Assembly: GCF_947488985.1 (NCBI RefSeq)
Contig: NZ_CANLBV010000001.1
Location: 1 to 64,000 of the forward strand
Direction: 5' to 3'
DNA from: an uncultured Vibrio sp.
GTDB taxonomy: Bacteria > Pseudomonadota > Gammaproteobacteria > Enterobacterales > Vibrionaceae
Length of the DNA: 64,000 nt
The position numbers and the translations under genes are program-made. Within the stretch, counting starts at the first letter, position 1. Each line of letters opens with the position of its first letter. The notes beneath the pieces are model-generated. The model saw nothing but the letters and a program-made list of their open reading frames with translations, was not told the DNA's origin and did no database searches. Positions 8,928-18,990 of the stretch are shown here, one piece after another.

Positions 8928-9842
8928 TTAAGCACGCGGGTGATGCTGGGTATGAATTTGCTTTAACCTCTCGGTCGCCACGTGAGTATAAATTTGGGTT
9001 GTCGATAAGTCACTATGCCCAAGCAACATTTGTACGACTCTGAGATCGGCACCATAGTTCAATAAATGCGTCGCAAAAGCGTGTCTTAATACGTGTGGTG
9101 ACAACAGCTCAGTATCAATGCCTGCGATAACCGAGTAATGCTTGATACGATACCAGAACGTCTGACGAGTCATCTGCCTAGCGCGTTTACTTGGAAAAAC
9201 CACATCAGAGCTCTTTTCACCCAGTAACTGTGGACGGCCTTGTTCAATAAAGGTTTCGATCCAATCGACTGCATTTTCACCCATGGGGACCAAGCGTTCT
9301 TTGCCACCCTTACCAATAACACGAACCACACCTTGGCGCAAGCTGATGTTTTCCATGGTCAGGCTAACCAGTTCGGTGACACGAAGTCCAGTTGCATAGA
9401 GTAACTCAAGCATCGCTTTGTCGCGAAGTTCGATAGGATCATTGGGATCCGGAGCCTCTAGTAGTGCATCGACTTGTTCTTCACTTAAGTCTTTCGGCAA
9501 GCGCTGTGGCAGCTTAGGGCTGATCAGCAGAGCACTGGGATCATCACCTCTTACTTTTTCGCGGTGCAAGTATTGAAACAGACGACGAATCGCCGATAGC
9601 ATACGCGCACGAGAAGTCTGTTTAAAATCGGCGTCGGCTAACCAGCTTTGATAATCCTGTAATCCTGAAAGGCTGATAAAATCGAGGCGATAATTATTCT
9701 TTTCCATCCACGTTAATAGCTTAGACAAATCGGTACGATACGAAACAAGCGTATTCTCGGATAGCCCTCGCTCCATCCACATAGCATCTAAAAACTGTTC
9801 AACGAGACCGTGGTCTGCGCTCTGCCCTTGAGGCGACTGCAT
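8928..9842 (-). CDS. xerD: Tyrosine recombinase XerD
   Basis: XerD with XerC resolves chromosome dimers at dif, activated by FtsK. Vibrio phages also exploit this pair for integration. The 304-residue protein has an N-terminal SAM-like core-binding domain (about 12-95) and a C-terminal catalytic domain. Visible catalytic segments are ATGLRVTELVSL (Arg), GKGGKERLVP (Lys), HVLRHAFATHLL (His, Arg), LLGHSDLSTT (His) and IYTHV (Tyr nucleophile). I prefer the ATG at 9842 to the one at 9890 because it gives the family length and has GAG upstream. It heads the xerD-dsbC-recJ-prfB-lysS cluster, divergent from fldB. Confidence 0.96.
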   Translation of the reverse strand: MQSPQGQSADHGLVEQFLDAMWMERGLSENTLVSYRTDLSKLLTWMEKNNYRLDFISLSGLQDYQSWLADADFKQTSRARMLSAIRRLFQYLHREKVRGDDPSALLISPKLPQRLPKDLSEEQVDALLEAPDPNDPIELRDKAMLELLYATGLRVTELVSLTMENISLRQGVVRVIGKGGKERLVPMGENAVDWIETFIEQGRPQLLGEKSSDVVFPSKRARQMTRQTFWYRIKHYSVIAGIDTELLSPHVLRHAFATHLLNYGADLRVVQMLLGHSDLSTTQIYTHVATERLKQIHTQHHPRA

Positions 9843-9992
9843 AGTGTTACTCACAATATTGGAAACTGTTTTGAGAGTATGCCAGAGCAAATACGAATGC
9901 CATAAAAATTACCACCAGAGCGGATAATCGCTGCAATCGAAGTCGATTTATGGTTAGAATTCGTCATCTACAATTAAAATCGAACGTTTGCT

Positions 9993-10514
9993 ATGAAAAT
10001 TGGATTGTTTTACGGCTCAACCACCTGCTACACAGAAATGGCAGCAGAAAAAATTCGCGGCATTATCGGTGAAGAACTCGTTGATATCCATAACGTCAAA
10101 GAAACCCCGCTTTCATTAATGGCAGACTACGACCTTTTACTACTGGGGATCTCAACGTGGGATTTCGGTGAAATCCAAGAAGATTGGAATGACCTGTGGG
10201 ATGACATCGCCACCACGCCAGTAAAAGGCAAGGTTGTGGCCCTGTTTGGCTTAGGTGACCAAGAAGGCTACGGCGAATGGTTCTTAGATGCGATGGGGCT
10301 ATTGCACGACGAACTGAAAACCGCTGGTGCTGAATTTGTTGGTTTCTGGCCAAACGATGACAGCTACCAGTTCGAAGCATCGAAAGCCCTAACCAAAGAT
10401 CAATCACAATTCGTTGGTCTGGCTCTGGATGAAGATTCTCAATACGAGCTGAGCGACGAGCGCATTGCGAGCTGGGTTGAACAAGTACTGGTTGAGTACA
10501 GCGAAAAGCTTTAG
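9993..10514 (+). CDS. fldB: Flavodoxin FldB
   Basis: This is an FMN-binding electron carrier of the cytoplasm. The 173 residues equal the E. coli FldB length. The phosphate-binding loop [14 protein letters not shown] has the [10 protein letters not shown] form typical of FldB rather than FldA. Flavin-contact segments are [14 protein letters not shown] and [14 protein letters not shown]. The divergent position next to xerD is as in E. coli. A terminator shared with brnQ follows. In E. coli FldB belongs to the SoxRS response; I did not identify a SoxS box here. Confidence 0.95.
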   Translation: MKIGLFYGSTTCYTEMAAEKIRGIIGEELVDIHNVKETPLSLMADYDLLLLGISTWDFGEIQEDWNDLWDDIATTPVKGKVVALFGLGDQEGYGEWFLDAMGLLHDELKTAGAEFVGFWPNDDSYQFEASKALTKDQSQFVGLALDEDSQYELSDERIASWVEQVLVEYSEKL

Positions 10515-10575
10515 GTTTAGTTTCCTAAAGTGACGAACTGGCTTTTAGTTAATATCCAAAATACATTATAGAATA

Positions 10576-10614
10576 CAAAAAGGCCTCATGACTGCGAAGT
10601 AATGAGGCCTTTTC
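10576..10614. terminator. Bidirectional terminator, fldB / brnQ
   Basis: The arms aaaaggcctcat and atgaggcctttt form a 12-bp perfect stem with a T run on either strand. It serves the converging fldB and brnQ genes. Confidence 0.88.
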
Positions 10615-10652
10615 TATGTCATCTCGAAGGGTAATCTAATCTCAACAGAAGA

Positions 10653-11946
10653 TTAAAGCGTCTCTTCAGTCGCTATCTCTTGCTCTGCCGAATGTCCAAC
10701 AAACAACATACAGATGATGGCAGTGGTTGTTGGCAGCAACCAACCCATACCAATGTCGAACAATGGCAGCATGTTCAACGCAGAAACATCAACACCTGCA
10801 ACCTTGACAGCATCAATCAGAGCAAACATCAGCGATACCAAAACCACCACACGATAAGCGACTCTTGGATTCGGGAAGCGGTTGCGTAAGAATGTCAGTG
10901 CGACAAGCGCGATTGCGACTGGGTAAAGTGCAAAAAGTACTGGTACCGAAAGAGAAATAAGCTGAGCAAGGCCAACATTGGCGACCGTTGCACAAGCCAC
11001 GCCGTTGATAATAACCCAAGTTTTGTATGACAGCGGGGTGAGTGAGCTAAAGTAATCAGAACACGCTGAAACCAGACCAATCGCGGTGGTTAGACACGCC
11101 AATAGCACAATAATAGAGAGTGCAACCTGACCAGAAGGACCAAACAAGGATTGAACATAAAGGCTTAAAATCGCGCCGCCATTATCCGCTCCTGCAGCAA
11201 CCGTGACACTGGTTGCGCCTAAGAAAAACAGAGACACGTACACAAACGCAAGACCTGCTGCCGCAATGCAACCCGCGCTAATCAGGTACTTAGTCGTCGC
11301 AGCGCGATCGGTGATCCCCTTGCCGCGAATCGCATCCACAATCAACATACCAAACATCAACGCACCAAAAGTATCCATGGTGTTATATGGTCAACGGCTG
11401 AGTTATGTACTCTCCGTGAGCGGCAAGAACGTCGCCCTGAGGGTTAACAAACACAGAAATACCGAGTACCACCAAGCCAATAAACAGTGCTGGGGTCAGA
11501 ACCTTACCAATCACATCAATCAGCTTGCCCTGTGACCATGAGAAAAACATCGCGACCACAAAAAACGCAATAGAACAAAGCGTAAGGTGCACTTGAGACA
11601 CATCTGCAAAGAACGGTTTTACAGCGACTTCATAAGCAACAAGACCGGTACGTGGTGCAGCGAATAAAGGGCCAATGATAATGAAGATCAACACTGCCAT
11701 GATCGTGGCAGCTCGCTTAAGAAGATCTTTGGTTAAATGCCCCCAAGAGCCACCAGCGACAGCAATGATGGTGGTCAGTGGCAGACCAACGGCAGTCAGC
11801 AGGAAACCAAACATTGCGGGAAGAAAATGATCACCAGCCAATTGACCAGCTAGAGGTGGGAAAATGATGTTACCCGCACCTAAGAAACACGCAAAAAGCA
11901 TAAAGCCCAATGCCATTATATCTGTTATTTTTAGACTCTGTTTCAC
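10653..11946 (-). pseudogene. brnQ: brnQ, branched-chain amino acid carrier, frameshifted
   Basis: BrnQ is an inner-membrane Na+-coupled importer of leucine, isoleucine and valine (LIVCS family), normally about 430-440 residues. The 5' part (11946 down to 11383) starts at a GTG with AAGGA upstream and encodes KITDIMALGFMLFACFLGAG and the first transmembrane helices. It then stops after EYITQPLTI. The 3' part (11378 down to 10653) begins TMDTFGALMFGMLIV in another frame and carries the remaining helices. Reading the junction in the second frame gives YNTMDT, so a few loop residues of the family's GFLxGY-type segment seem lost. This fits a small deletion of 3n+2 bases, about 17. Both parts are otherwise well preserved, so the break is recent or a sequencing error. 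Confidence 0.85.
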
Positions 11947-12266
11947 AGATAATTCCTTAATTATATTTATGAGCTCATGTTGTGTTGGAATTTATATGAA
12001 TGCTATCAACCAAGACTGTAAAGCATTCTATAAAATAGCCGCGCATAATGACGAAACACTGAGCCAGCTGCAAGCCACGACAAAAATACGATATATAAAT
12101 TCAAACTCAACCAGCTAATGCTGTGATTTGAACTAGATATACAAAATAAGCATAATTACACACTACTCATAAGTAGCAACAATGCACCATCAAGCAGAAT
12201 ATTGATTTACACAGCCAGTTAACATTAGTGCTAATCACTTAAAATACACCGATAGTCAGAATATTA
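11947..12266. other. Divergent intergenic region brnQ / trmN6
   Basis: This AT-rich stretch of 320 bases must hold the promoters of the two divergent genes. I see no gene, hairpin terminator or operator I can name. Confidence 0.4.
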
Positions 12267-12995
12267 ATGAAAGAGAAATCCGTACTAACCAAAAGCTTCA
12301 ACTTTAAGCAATTCTCAATTTACGGCGGGCAAAGCGGTATGCCAGTCAGTACCGATGGCGTGTTGCTTGGTGCGTGGGTAAGCCTGCCACAAAGATCATG
12401 TGTACTCGATATTGGAACAGGGACCGGTCTGCTGGCCTTGATGGCAGCACAGCGTTTTGAGGATACTTCCATCTCTGCGATCGATATTGATCAGCACGCG
12501 ATTGCTGCCGCTGCGATCAACATTGAACAGTCGCCATGGCAAGATCGTATCTCCCTTCATCATGGCAGCGTATTAACAACAGATTTGCCACAGCGGTTTG
12601 ATGCGATCATCTGCAACCCACCCTACTTCAATTCTGGAGAGCAGGCGCAGCAAAGCCAAAGAGCCACCGCCAGACACAGCGACAGCTTAGATCACCTTGC
12701 TCTTATTCAGCGTTGTTTCGCACTGACAACAGATACCGCCACAGCGAGCTTTATACTGCCAACGCCCGAAGGAGAAGGTTTTATTAAGCTTGCCGAGCAA
12801 TGTGGTTGGTATCTAGCAAAGCGTCTTGATGTGAGGACAACAGACAAGAAGCCCGCAAGTCGAATTCTATTTGAGCTATCTAAAGATCCTGCTTGCGAGC
12901 AAGATTTGCAGCGCGAATCGCTTACAATCCACCACCAACAGGGTTATAGCGAAGCATTTATTGCCCTCACCAAAGATTTTTATCTCAAGATGTAG
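12267..12995 (+). CDS. trmN6: tRNA1(Val) (adenine37-N6)-methyltransferase
   Basis: The enzyme (TrmN6, formerly YfiC) methylates N6 of A37 in tRNA-Val using S-adenosylmethionine. The 242-residue protein shows the Rossmann SAM motif [18 protein letters not shown] (about 47-64), the acidic DIDQHA segment and the N6-adenine methyltransferase motif NPPYFNSG (about 117-124). The N-terminal [21 protein letters not shown] is typical of the family. It lies directly upstream of srmB on the same strand; in E. coli the two genes are neighbours but divergent. Confidence 0.93.
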   Translation: MKEKSVLTKSFNFKQFSIYGGQSGMPVSTDGVLLGAWVSLPQRSCVLDIGTGTGLLALMAAQRFEDTSISAIDIDQHAIAAAAINIEQSPWQDRISLHHGSVLTTDLPQRFDAIICNPPYFNSGEQAQQSQRATARHSDSLDHLALIQRCFALTTDTATASFILPTPEGEGFIKLAEQCGWYLAKRLDVRTTDKKPASRILFELSKDPACEQDLQRESLTIHHQQGYSEAFIALTKDFYLKM

Positions 12996-13028
12996 CAAAT
13001 ACCATGTGATCCTAATCACTAATGCTTC

Positions 13029-13034
13029 TATAAT
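13029..13034 (+). promoter_or_regulatory. Possible srmB -10 element
   Basis: A perfect TATAAT lies 68 bases before the srmB GTG and after the trmN6 stop. There is no good -35 hexamer at 16-18 bases, so this is tentative. Confidence 0.35.
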
Positions 13035-13102
13035 GTCCGACTACTCTTTTTTATCGTCTGCTTTTTGAGGCAGAAACATTTATTGCTTGTGGAGAAACAA
13101 CA

Positions 13103-14368
13103 GTGATCAGAACCTTTGCAGAACTCGATCTAAACCAAGAGCTGCTTAAAGCAATTGACGAAATGGGCTACGAACGCCCAACACAGATACAAGCTGAAGC
13201 AATCCCACAAGCGTTAGATGGAAGAGACGTTTTGGCTTCTGCGCCAACAGGTACTGGTAAAACCGCTTCATTTGTATTGCCAGCACTGCAATACCTACTG
13301 GATTTCCCACGCAAGAAAGCGGGCCCTGCTCGTATGCTTATCCTGACGCCAACGCGTGAGCTAGCAATGCAGATTACCGAACAAGCTCGTGAGCTTGCGA
13401 AATACACTGCGCTAAACATCTTCACGATCACGGGCGGTGTGATGTACCAAGAGCACGCCGATATCTTAAGTACAACTCAAGACATCGTCGTAGCAACACC
13501 TGGCCGTCTTATGGAGTACATTGAAGGCGAGCGTTTTGACTGTCGTGCAATTGAATGGCTGGTTCTAGATGAAGCCGACCGTATGCTAGATATGGGCTTT
13601 GGTCCTGTTGTTGACCGTCTGTCTGCAGAGTGTCGCTGGCGTAAGCAAACTTTACTGTTCTCAGCAACGCTAGAAGGTAAAGGCATTGAAGGCTTCACTG
13701 AAGATCTACTGAAAAACCCAGCGGAGATCGATGCGAAATCATCACTTCGTGAGCGTAAGAAGATCACTCAGTGGTACCACCGTGCAGACACAGCAGAGCA
13801 TAAGCTAAACATCCTGAAGCACATCATCACAGAACAAGCTGAGCGCAGCATCGTGTTCTTAAAGACACGTGATCGCCTAGGTGATCTTCGTGCTCAACTG
13901 GAAAGTGCGCAAATTCCATGTGCATGGATCCAAGGTGAAATGCCTCAAGATCGTCGTAATAACGCAATCGCTCGTTTCCGTGACGGTTCGGTAAACGTCC
14001 TACTCGCGACTGACGTTGCTGCTCGTGGTATCGATCTTCCAGACGTAAGCCACGTCATCAACTACGACATGCCACGTACCGCTGACGTCTACCTTCACCG
14101 CATTGGTCGTACGGCTCGTGCTGGTAAAAAAGGCAACGCAGTTTCTATCATTGAAGCGCACGATCAACTAATGATTGAGCGTGTGGCTCGTTACACAGAC
14201 GAACCAATTAAAGAGCGCTTCATCGAAGGCATGCGCCCAACGCACAAGAAAGCGGCCGTGACTAAGAAGAAGAAGCCGAAGAAAGAAGATAAGAAAGCGG
14301 TAGCGAAACAGAAAATCGCTAAGAAGAAGAAAATCGCTAAGAAAAAGAAAGCGGTTAAAAACAAGTAA
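13103..14368 (+). CDS. srmB: DEAD-box RNA helicase SrmB
   Basis: SrmB is an ATP-dependent RNA helicase acting early in 50S ribosome assembly. Its 421 residues carry the Q motif PTQIQAEAIP, Walker A APTGTGKT, PTRELAMQ, the DEAD box (LVLDEADRMLDMGFG), SAT (LLFSATLEG), and in domain 2 FLKTRDRL, TDVAARGIDLP and HRIGRTARAG. The C-terminal 50 residues are a lysine-rich tail, probably RNA-binding. The start is a GTG preceded by GGAG. A strong bidirectional terminator separates it from yaaA. Confidence 0.95.
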   Translation: MIRTFAELDLNQELLKAIDEMGYERPTQIQAEAIPQALDGRDVLASAPTGTGKTASFVLPALQYLLDFPRKKAGPARMLILTPTRELAMQITEQARELAKYTALNIFTITGGVMYQEHADILSTTQDIVVATPGRLMEYIEGERFDCRAIEWLVLDEADRMLDMGFGPVVDRLSAECRWRKQTLLFSATLEGKGIEGFTEDLLKNPAEIDAKSSLRERKKITQWYHRADTAEHKLNILKHIITEQAERSIVFLKTRDRLGDLRAQLESAQIPCAWIQGEMPQDRRNNAIARFRDGSVNVLLATDVAARGIDLPDVSHVINYDMPRTADVYLHRIGRTARAGKKGNAVSIIEAHDQLMIERVARYTDEPIKERFIEGMRPTHKKAAVTKKKKPKKEDKKAVAKQKIAKKKKIAKKKKAVKNK

Positions 14369-14391
14369 TCTAACGCTTTCAACGATTCAAT

Positions 14392-14427
14392 AAAAAGCCC
14401 CATGCAGTTCGCTGCATGGGGCTTTTT
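14392..14427. terminator. Bidirectional terminator, srmB / yaaA
   Basis: The 16-bp perfect stem has a TTCG tetraloop, with A and T runs as its outer ends. It lies between converging srmB and yaaA. Confidence 0.9.
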
Positions 14428-14479
14428 CTATCTGGGTGGTATCGCGCCATAGAGCGTAACGACCACAAATCAAACTCGC

Positions 14480-15256
14480 TTAGTTTTGCTCTTCACGCTT
14501 AAAGACTAGTTCTTTCGCGTTCGACTCTTCTTCAACGAAGTAGTAACCCGCGGTATCGAACTTGGTCAGTGCTTCTACTGAATCCACTTTGTTTTCGATA
14601 ATGTAGCGAGCCATCATGCCACGCGCTTTCTTGGCGTAGAAACTGATCACCTTATACTGACCGTTCTTACAGTCTTTAAATACTGGGGTGATCACTTGAC
14701 CATCCAAGTTCTTCGGCTTCACGGCTTTAAAGTATTCGTTCGATGCTAGATTGATCAACACATTATCACCTTGAGCATCCAACGCTTCATTGAGCTTATC
14801 GGTGATAATGTTGCCCCAGAACTGATACAAGTTAGTACCACGAACATTGGCTAAGCGGGTCCCCATCTCTAGGCGGTAAGGCTGCATCAAATCTAACGGC
14901 TTAAGCAAACCGTACAATCCAGAAAGCATTCGCAGGTGTTTTTGTGCATAGTCAAACTCTTCATCCGATAGCGTCTCAGCGTTTAGGCCTGTGTATACAT
15001 CGCCCTTAAAGGCTAAGATGGCTTGGCGGGCGTTGTCTTGGGTAAAGATTTCGCTCCACTGCTCAAAACGCGCGACGTTCAATCCTGCAATTTTATCGCT
15101 GACTTTCATCAATGCAGAGATGTCTACTGGCGTCAGCTTACGACACTCTTCAATCAACTCAGCAGAGTGTTCAATAAGCTCAGGCTGACTAAAGCGTTGT
15201 GTCGCTAAAGGTGATTCATAATCTAATGTTTTGGCTGGAGAAACGACAACTAACAT
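14480..15256 (-). CDS. yaaA: Peroxide stress protein YaaA
   Basis: YaaA (DUF328/UPF0246) lowers intracellular iron during hydrogen peroxide stress in E. coli and can bind DNA. The 258-residue product has the family N-terminus [17 protein letters not shown] and the segments [20 protein letters not shown] and [12 protein letters not shown]. It has no signal peptide. Its neighbour upstream is an unrelated symporter gene transcribed in the same direction and separated by a hairpin. In E. coli it belongs to the OxyR regulon; I did not find an OxyR site. Confidence 0.94.
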   Translation of the reverse strand: MLVVVSPAKTLDYESPLATQRFSQPELIEHSAELIEECRKLTPVDISALMKVSDKIAGLNVARFEQWSEIFTQDNARQAILAFKGDVYTGLNAETLSDEEFDYAQKHLRMLSGLYGLLKPLDLMQPYRLEMGTRLANVRGTNLYQFWGNIITDKLNEALDAQGDNVLINLASNEYFKAVKPKNLDGQVITPVFKDCKNGQYKVISFYAKKARGMMARYIIENKVDSVEALTKFDTAGYYFVEEESNAKELVFKREEQN

Positions 15257-15375
15257 AACTTTACCCTAATCGGTTATCTAACTGGATGCAGCTAGAGTAT
15301 AGAAAAAACATCAACTTGTCTTTATGGCTATTCCTATTACTTTGATAGAGAGATCGAACCACATCGCATACAAAC

Positions 15376-15406
15376 AAAAAGGCTAAAGTCGAAACCTTAG
15401 CCTTTC
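15376..15406 (-). terminator. Terminator after symporter gene
   Basis: The arms aaaggctaa and ttagccttt form a stem, and the minus-strand transcript ends in a T run. It lies about 40 bases after the symporter stop codon. Confidence 0.75.
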
Positions 15407-15445
15407 TGCTCACTTTAGAATGAGCCTTTCATCGCTCTAACAAGA

Positions 15446-16870
15446 TCACTTCTTGTTGTCCCAAATACCGTCTTCCAGTTGAGACTTAAGCTCTGGGAAA
15501 TCATTCGAATCGAATGTCGGCACTTTACCTTCGTCTAGCTGACGGTTGTAGTCTTTGGCCAGCTTAATCACGATGCCTGATAGCAGGATAATCGCCACCA
15601 AGTTAACAATCGCCATTAGACCCATCGATACATCAGCCAATGCCCATACCGTTGGCAATGTGGCTAGAGAGCCAAACATCACCATTCCCAGAACCACAAT
15701 ACGGAACAGCACTAGGCCTTTTTTGTTGTTGTGCTCAAGGAAGATAAGGTTGGTTTCAGCGTACGAGTAGTTGGCAATGATTGAAGTGAACGCGAAGAAG
15801 AAAATCGCGACCGCGACAAAAATACCGCCCCATTCGCCCACTTGTGCTGTGAGTGCACGCTGCGTGAGTTCGATACCGGTGACTTCACTGTGTGGTACAT
15901 ACTCACCGGACATCAGGATGATGGCGACAGTTGCAGAACAGATAACAATAGTGTCCATGAATACGCCAAGCATTTGCACATAACCTTGTGATGCTGGGTG
16001 CGGTGGGTAAGGCGTAGCAGAAGCCGCTGCGTTTGGTGCAGAACCCATACCCGCTTCGTTCGAGAACAAACCACGTTTGATGCCGTTAATCATCGCTTGT
16101 GCGATTGCGTAACCTAGACCGCCCGCAGCAGCTTCTTGCAGACCGAATGCGCTCTTGAAGATAAGAGCTAATACGTCAGGTACTTTCTCAATATTGGCAA
16201 ACATCACGTATATCGCGATAACGAGGTAAGCCAATGCCATGACTGGAACAATGATTTCTGCTGTACGCGCGATCTTACGAATCCCACCGAAGATAACGAA
16301 TGCAGAGATAATTACGATACCAACACCAACGTAGCTACGCTCAAGATCAAATGCTGTGTTCATTGCGCTTGCAATCGCGTTTGCTTGAACCGCGTTAAAC
16401 ACCAGACCAAAGGCAATGATCAAGAAGATAGAGAATAGAACCCCCATCCAACGCATGCCTAGACCTTTCTCCATGTAGTACGCCGGACCACCACGGTAAT
16501 TACCGTCGTTATCGCGTGTTTTGTACAGTTGGGCAAGCGTACTTTCAGCAAACGAGGTCGCCATACCTAGCATCGCGATTAGCCACATCCAGAAGATAGC
16601 ACCAGGGCCACCAGCGGTTAGTGCTACAGCAACACCTGCCATGTTACCCGTACCTACGCGAGCTGCGAGACTAGTACAAAGAGCTTGGAAAGAAGAGATA
16701 CCAGCACTGTCTGCTTTACGGCTGTTTCTTAGAACAGAGAACATGTGGCCGAAATGGCGGAATTGAATGAAGCCTAGTCGTACGGTGAAGTAGATACCCA
16801 CACCAACCAGTAAGTAAACTAAGATAGATCCCCAAAGGAGATCGTTCATTAAATTGATTAAGTCTGTCAC
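15446..16870 (-). CDS. Na+/alanine (glycine) symporter, AGCS family
   Basis: This inner-membrane protein imports alanine and/or glycine with sodium. The product of about 474 residues has roughly ten hydrophobic segments and the family signature ALCTSLAARVGTGNMAGVAVAL near residues 60-80. Further family segments are GGPAYYMEKGLG and KRGLFSNEAGMGSAPNAAA. I prefer the GTG at 16870 (GAGG upstream); a GTG at 16897 with GGAG eight bases before it would add nine residues. I looked for the glycine riboswitch that precedes a related gene in V. cholerae and did not find it. Confidence 0.9.
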   Translation of the reverse strand: MTDLINLMNDLLWGSILVYLLVGVGIYFTVRLGFIQFRHFGHMFSVLRNSRKADSAGISSFQALCTSLAARVGTGNMAGVAVALTAGGPGAIFWMWLIAMLGMATSFAESTLAQLYKTRDNDGNYRGGPAYYMEKGLGMRWMGVLFSIFLIIAFGLVFNAVQANAIASAMNTAFDLERSYVGVGIVIISAFVIFGGIRKIARTAEIIVPVMALAYLVIAIYVMFANIEKVPDVLALIFKSAFGLQEAAAGGLGYAIAQAMINGIKRGLFSNEAGMGSAPNAAASATPYPPHPASQGYVQMLGVFMDTIVICSATVAIILMSGEYVPHSEVTGIELTQRALTAQVGEWGGIFVAVAIFFFAFTSIIANYSYAETNLIFLEHNNKKGLVLFRIVVLGMVMFGSLATLPTVWALADVSMGLMAIVNLVAIILLSGIVIKLAKDYNRQLDEGKVPTFDSNDFPELKSQLEDGIWDNKK

Positions 16871-16897
16871 GCGAACCTCGTAATTGAGTTTAAGCAC

Positions 16898-17364
16898 CGA
16901 TCATGCTCCAAGCCTTGCGCTAGATCATCGATGCCAGTGCCAATGTTGTCGGGTTGGCATGGGTTTATTTGCTGTGATCTAGATTGTAAATGTCGCGGCA
17001 TGCATCCATTTTACGTATCGGTGTCTTTTTGACGGGCGGATAATGCAGTGACACAACCGAAAAATCAATATGCAACATCACCTAAAACAGAATAAAACAC
17101 AACAAACAATACACCTTTAACTAACAAAAACTTCATAATAAAACTCAATGTTCGCCTTCAATCCCCCTTAATCTCAAAGCTCACCTAAGTTCGTTCGCTT
17201 AATTTTTACGCACAAAAACCACTACAATCTGTGAGCGAGCAGAAAGATACAAACAAAAGCTTCACTTTACCGAAACAAATGAGAAATAAATCAAGGTTAT
17301 TGTAGGCTCAAATATGATATTTAATGGTTCGCAAGAACTAGTCCCACGGAAGGAGATATAGCTT
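16898..17364. other. Divergent intergenic region, no gene seen
   Basis: This stretch separates the symporter gene from the DUF3545 gene. It holds their promoters but no ORF I can support. A half CRP-like site (TGTGA at 16973) lacks a convincing second half. Confidence 0.4.
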
Positions 17365-17553
17365 ATGGATAACTTTCAATTCGATGAAATATCAGAACTA
17401 GAGATGCCGCGTGTCACTCAAAAAGTACGCTCTAAACCCGTTAAACGTAAATGGCGTGAGATCGAAGAGATCAACGATAGACGTCGACTCAAAAAAGAAC
17501 TGATGGATATGAATTTAGGGCTCGATTTTAGTATTGATGACATAAACCTTTGA
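17365..17553 (+). CDS. DUF3545 family small protein
   Basis: The protein has 62 residues and is highly charged. Its centre VKRKWREIEEINDRRRLKKEL is a predicted helix typical of DUF3545, a gammaproteobacterial family of unknown function. AAGGAGATATAGCTT before the ATG is a very good ribosome site. The stop codon lies inside the left arm of a 29-bp perfect hairpin that ends the gene. Confidence 0.88.
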   Translation: MDNFQFDEISELEMPRVTQKVRSKPVKRKWREIEEINDRRRLKKELMDMNLGLDFSIDDINL

Positions 17554-17619
17554 TCTAAAATAAACCACAAAAGGCAACGTTTGTTAACGGTGCCTTTTGT
17601 GGTTTATTTTAGATCAAAG
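17548..17619. terminator. 29-bp perfect inverted repeat (convergent terminator)
   Basis: The left arm 17548-17576 and right arm 17591-17619 are perfectly complementary over 29 bases. The 14-base spacer can add a 4-bp inner helix (cgtt/aacg). The left arm covers the DUF3545 stop codon and the right arm ends nine bases before the hemerythrin gene's stop. The stem is much longer than a usual terminator and has internal T-rich stretches on both strands. Confidence 0.85.
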
Positions 17620-17627
17620 CACTGCTG

Positions 17628-18179
17628 CTATACACATTCTTGTTCATTTTTACGCACACGCTCAGCGAGCTGACGATATTGGTCTGCGATTGTCTCTCCA
17701 AATACAGGATCATCTTCAGGCTGGAGCCACTGCGATTCCACCTCTTGCCAATCTTTAACTGTAAACGCCTCAACAATCATCGGTAGCACATGCTTCTCTT
17801 CATATTCCATATGCTTTCGTTGACCCTGAATAAAAGCCTCAAGCTGTTCGATAAACACTTGCTGCGGAACCACTGCATCTTGCAGAATCATATCCACAAC
17901 ACCTAAAAAAACTGCCGTTTTCTCAGACAGTAATTGGTGCTCTAACTCCAAGTCTTCAATCGCTTGTTCATTGCCATACTGCTTGAGGTAATAGCGATAA
18001 ATGAGATCTTCTTTAGGGTGATGCACCTTTTCTGAGTGAGTCATCAAGTAGTGAACCACCTCAGCAATCAAGCTATAGTTGATTTCTCGCTCCAGCTTAA
18101 GACACTCAAGTTTATCTTTAAGAATCACAAGCAAGCGAGCCATATAACCATGCTCTCGTCTTATCCTTTCAATCATCAT
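17628..18179 (-). CDS. Hemerythrin HHE-domain protein
   Basis: The 183-residue protein is predicted all-helical. It has the spaced His/Glu ligands of a di-iron hemerythrin-like domain: RREHGYM, HSEKVHHPKEDLIY, ELEHQLL and KHMEYEEKHVLP. Such proteins bind O2 or NO, or sense iron; the substrate here cannot be read from sequence. It has no signal peptide. It converges with the DUF3545 gene and shares the long hairpin terminator. Confidence 0.9.
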   Translation of the reverse strand: MMIERIRREHGYMARLLVILKDKLECLKLEREINYSLIAEVVHYLMTHSEKVHHPKEDLIYRYYLKQYGNEQAIEDLELEHQLLSEKTAVFLGVVDMILQDAVVPQQVFIEQLEAFIQGQRKHMEYEEKHVLPMIVEAFTVKDWQEVESQWLQPEDDPVFGETIADQYRQLAERVRKNEQECV

Positions 18180-18265
18180 CGTATGTCACTCCATTACACC
18201 TACTATTTATAAGTGTATACGAAGATACCCATTTATGATTTGACCCTGCTCAGAGAACCACCAAC

Positions 18266-18946
18266 CTACACTTCTGTTGGTAAACGCCAGTCAATAGGTT
18301 GTTGCTCCATAGAAGAAAGTAGCTTATTGGTTGTAGAGAAGTGCTGACAACCGAAGAAGCCACGGCGTGCCGATAATGGCGATGGATGAGGTGCAACCAA
18401 CACATGATGCTTATCTTCATCAATCGCTTGGCCTTTCTTCTGGGCGTGTGCGCCCCACAACAAAAAGATGATCGGTGCCGAGCGCTGATTAAGCTCAGCA
18501 ATAATCGCATCGGTAAAAGTTTCCCAACCACACTTGGCATGTGAGTGTGCTTTTGCCTCTTCTACGGTAAGGACCGTATTCAGCATCAGCACCCCTTGTG
18601 ATGCCCAAGACTCAAGAAAGCCATGGCTAGGAATCTCAAAGCCTTCGATGTCTTGTGCAAGCTCTTTATACATATTGCGCAGAGAAGGGGGGATTTTCAC
18701 GCCAGGCAGCACTGAGAATGCCAAGCCGTGAGCTTGGTGAGCACCATGGTAAGGATCTTGCCCTAAAATAACCACTCGCACGGACTCGAAAGGCGTCATA
18801 TCAAAGGCACTGAACACCTGATCTTGTGGCGGGTAGACGGTTTTGCCACTATTGCGTTGCTGTTCGACAAAGGCGAGAATACTCTGAAAGTACGCTTTCT
18901 CACGTTCATCATTAATAATGGATTCCCAAGTCTTTGCTGCGCTCAT
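18266..18946 (-). CDS. ung: Uracil-DNA glycosylase
   Basis: Ung removes uracil from DNA, starting base-excision repair. The 226-residue product carries the catalytic water-activating loop [24 protein letters not shown], and the DNA-intercalation loop [14 protein letters not shown]. The start at 18946 has GGGAAG upstream; a TTG at 18961 overlaps that site. Nfo, another base-excision enzyme, is encoded upstream on the same strand, but a hairpin terminator lies between. Confidence 0.96.
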   Translation of the reverse strand: MSAAKTWESIINDEREKAYFQSILAFVEQQRNSGKTVYPPQDQVFSAFDMTPFESVRVVILGQDPYHGAHQAHGLAFSVLPGVKIPPSLRNMYKELAQDIEGFEIPSHGFLESWASQGVLMLNTVLTVEEAKAHSHAKCGWETFTDAIIAELNQRSAPIIFLLWGAHAQKKGQAIDEDKHHVLVAPHPSPLSARRGFFGCQHFSTTNKLLSSMEQQPIDWRLPTEV

Positions 18947-18990
18947 CGTTTTACTTCCCAATAATCAAGGTTTCTAGGGTCTTCCGTCAA

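Noticed and set aside
11864..12118. 84-codon plus-strand frame across the brnQ start
   Set aside because: It is antisense to brnQ for a third of its length, has no ribosome site and shows no recognisable domain.
16971..16990. CRP-like site TGTGATCTAGATTGTAA
   Set aside because: Only one half matches; the second half lacks TCACA.
16898..17100. Glycine riboswitch expected upstream of an AGCS symporter
   Set aside because: None of the conserved aptamer segments are visible on the minus strand.
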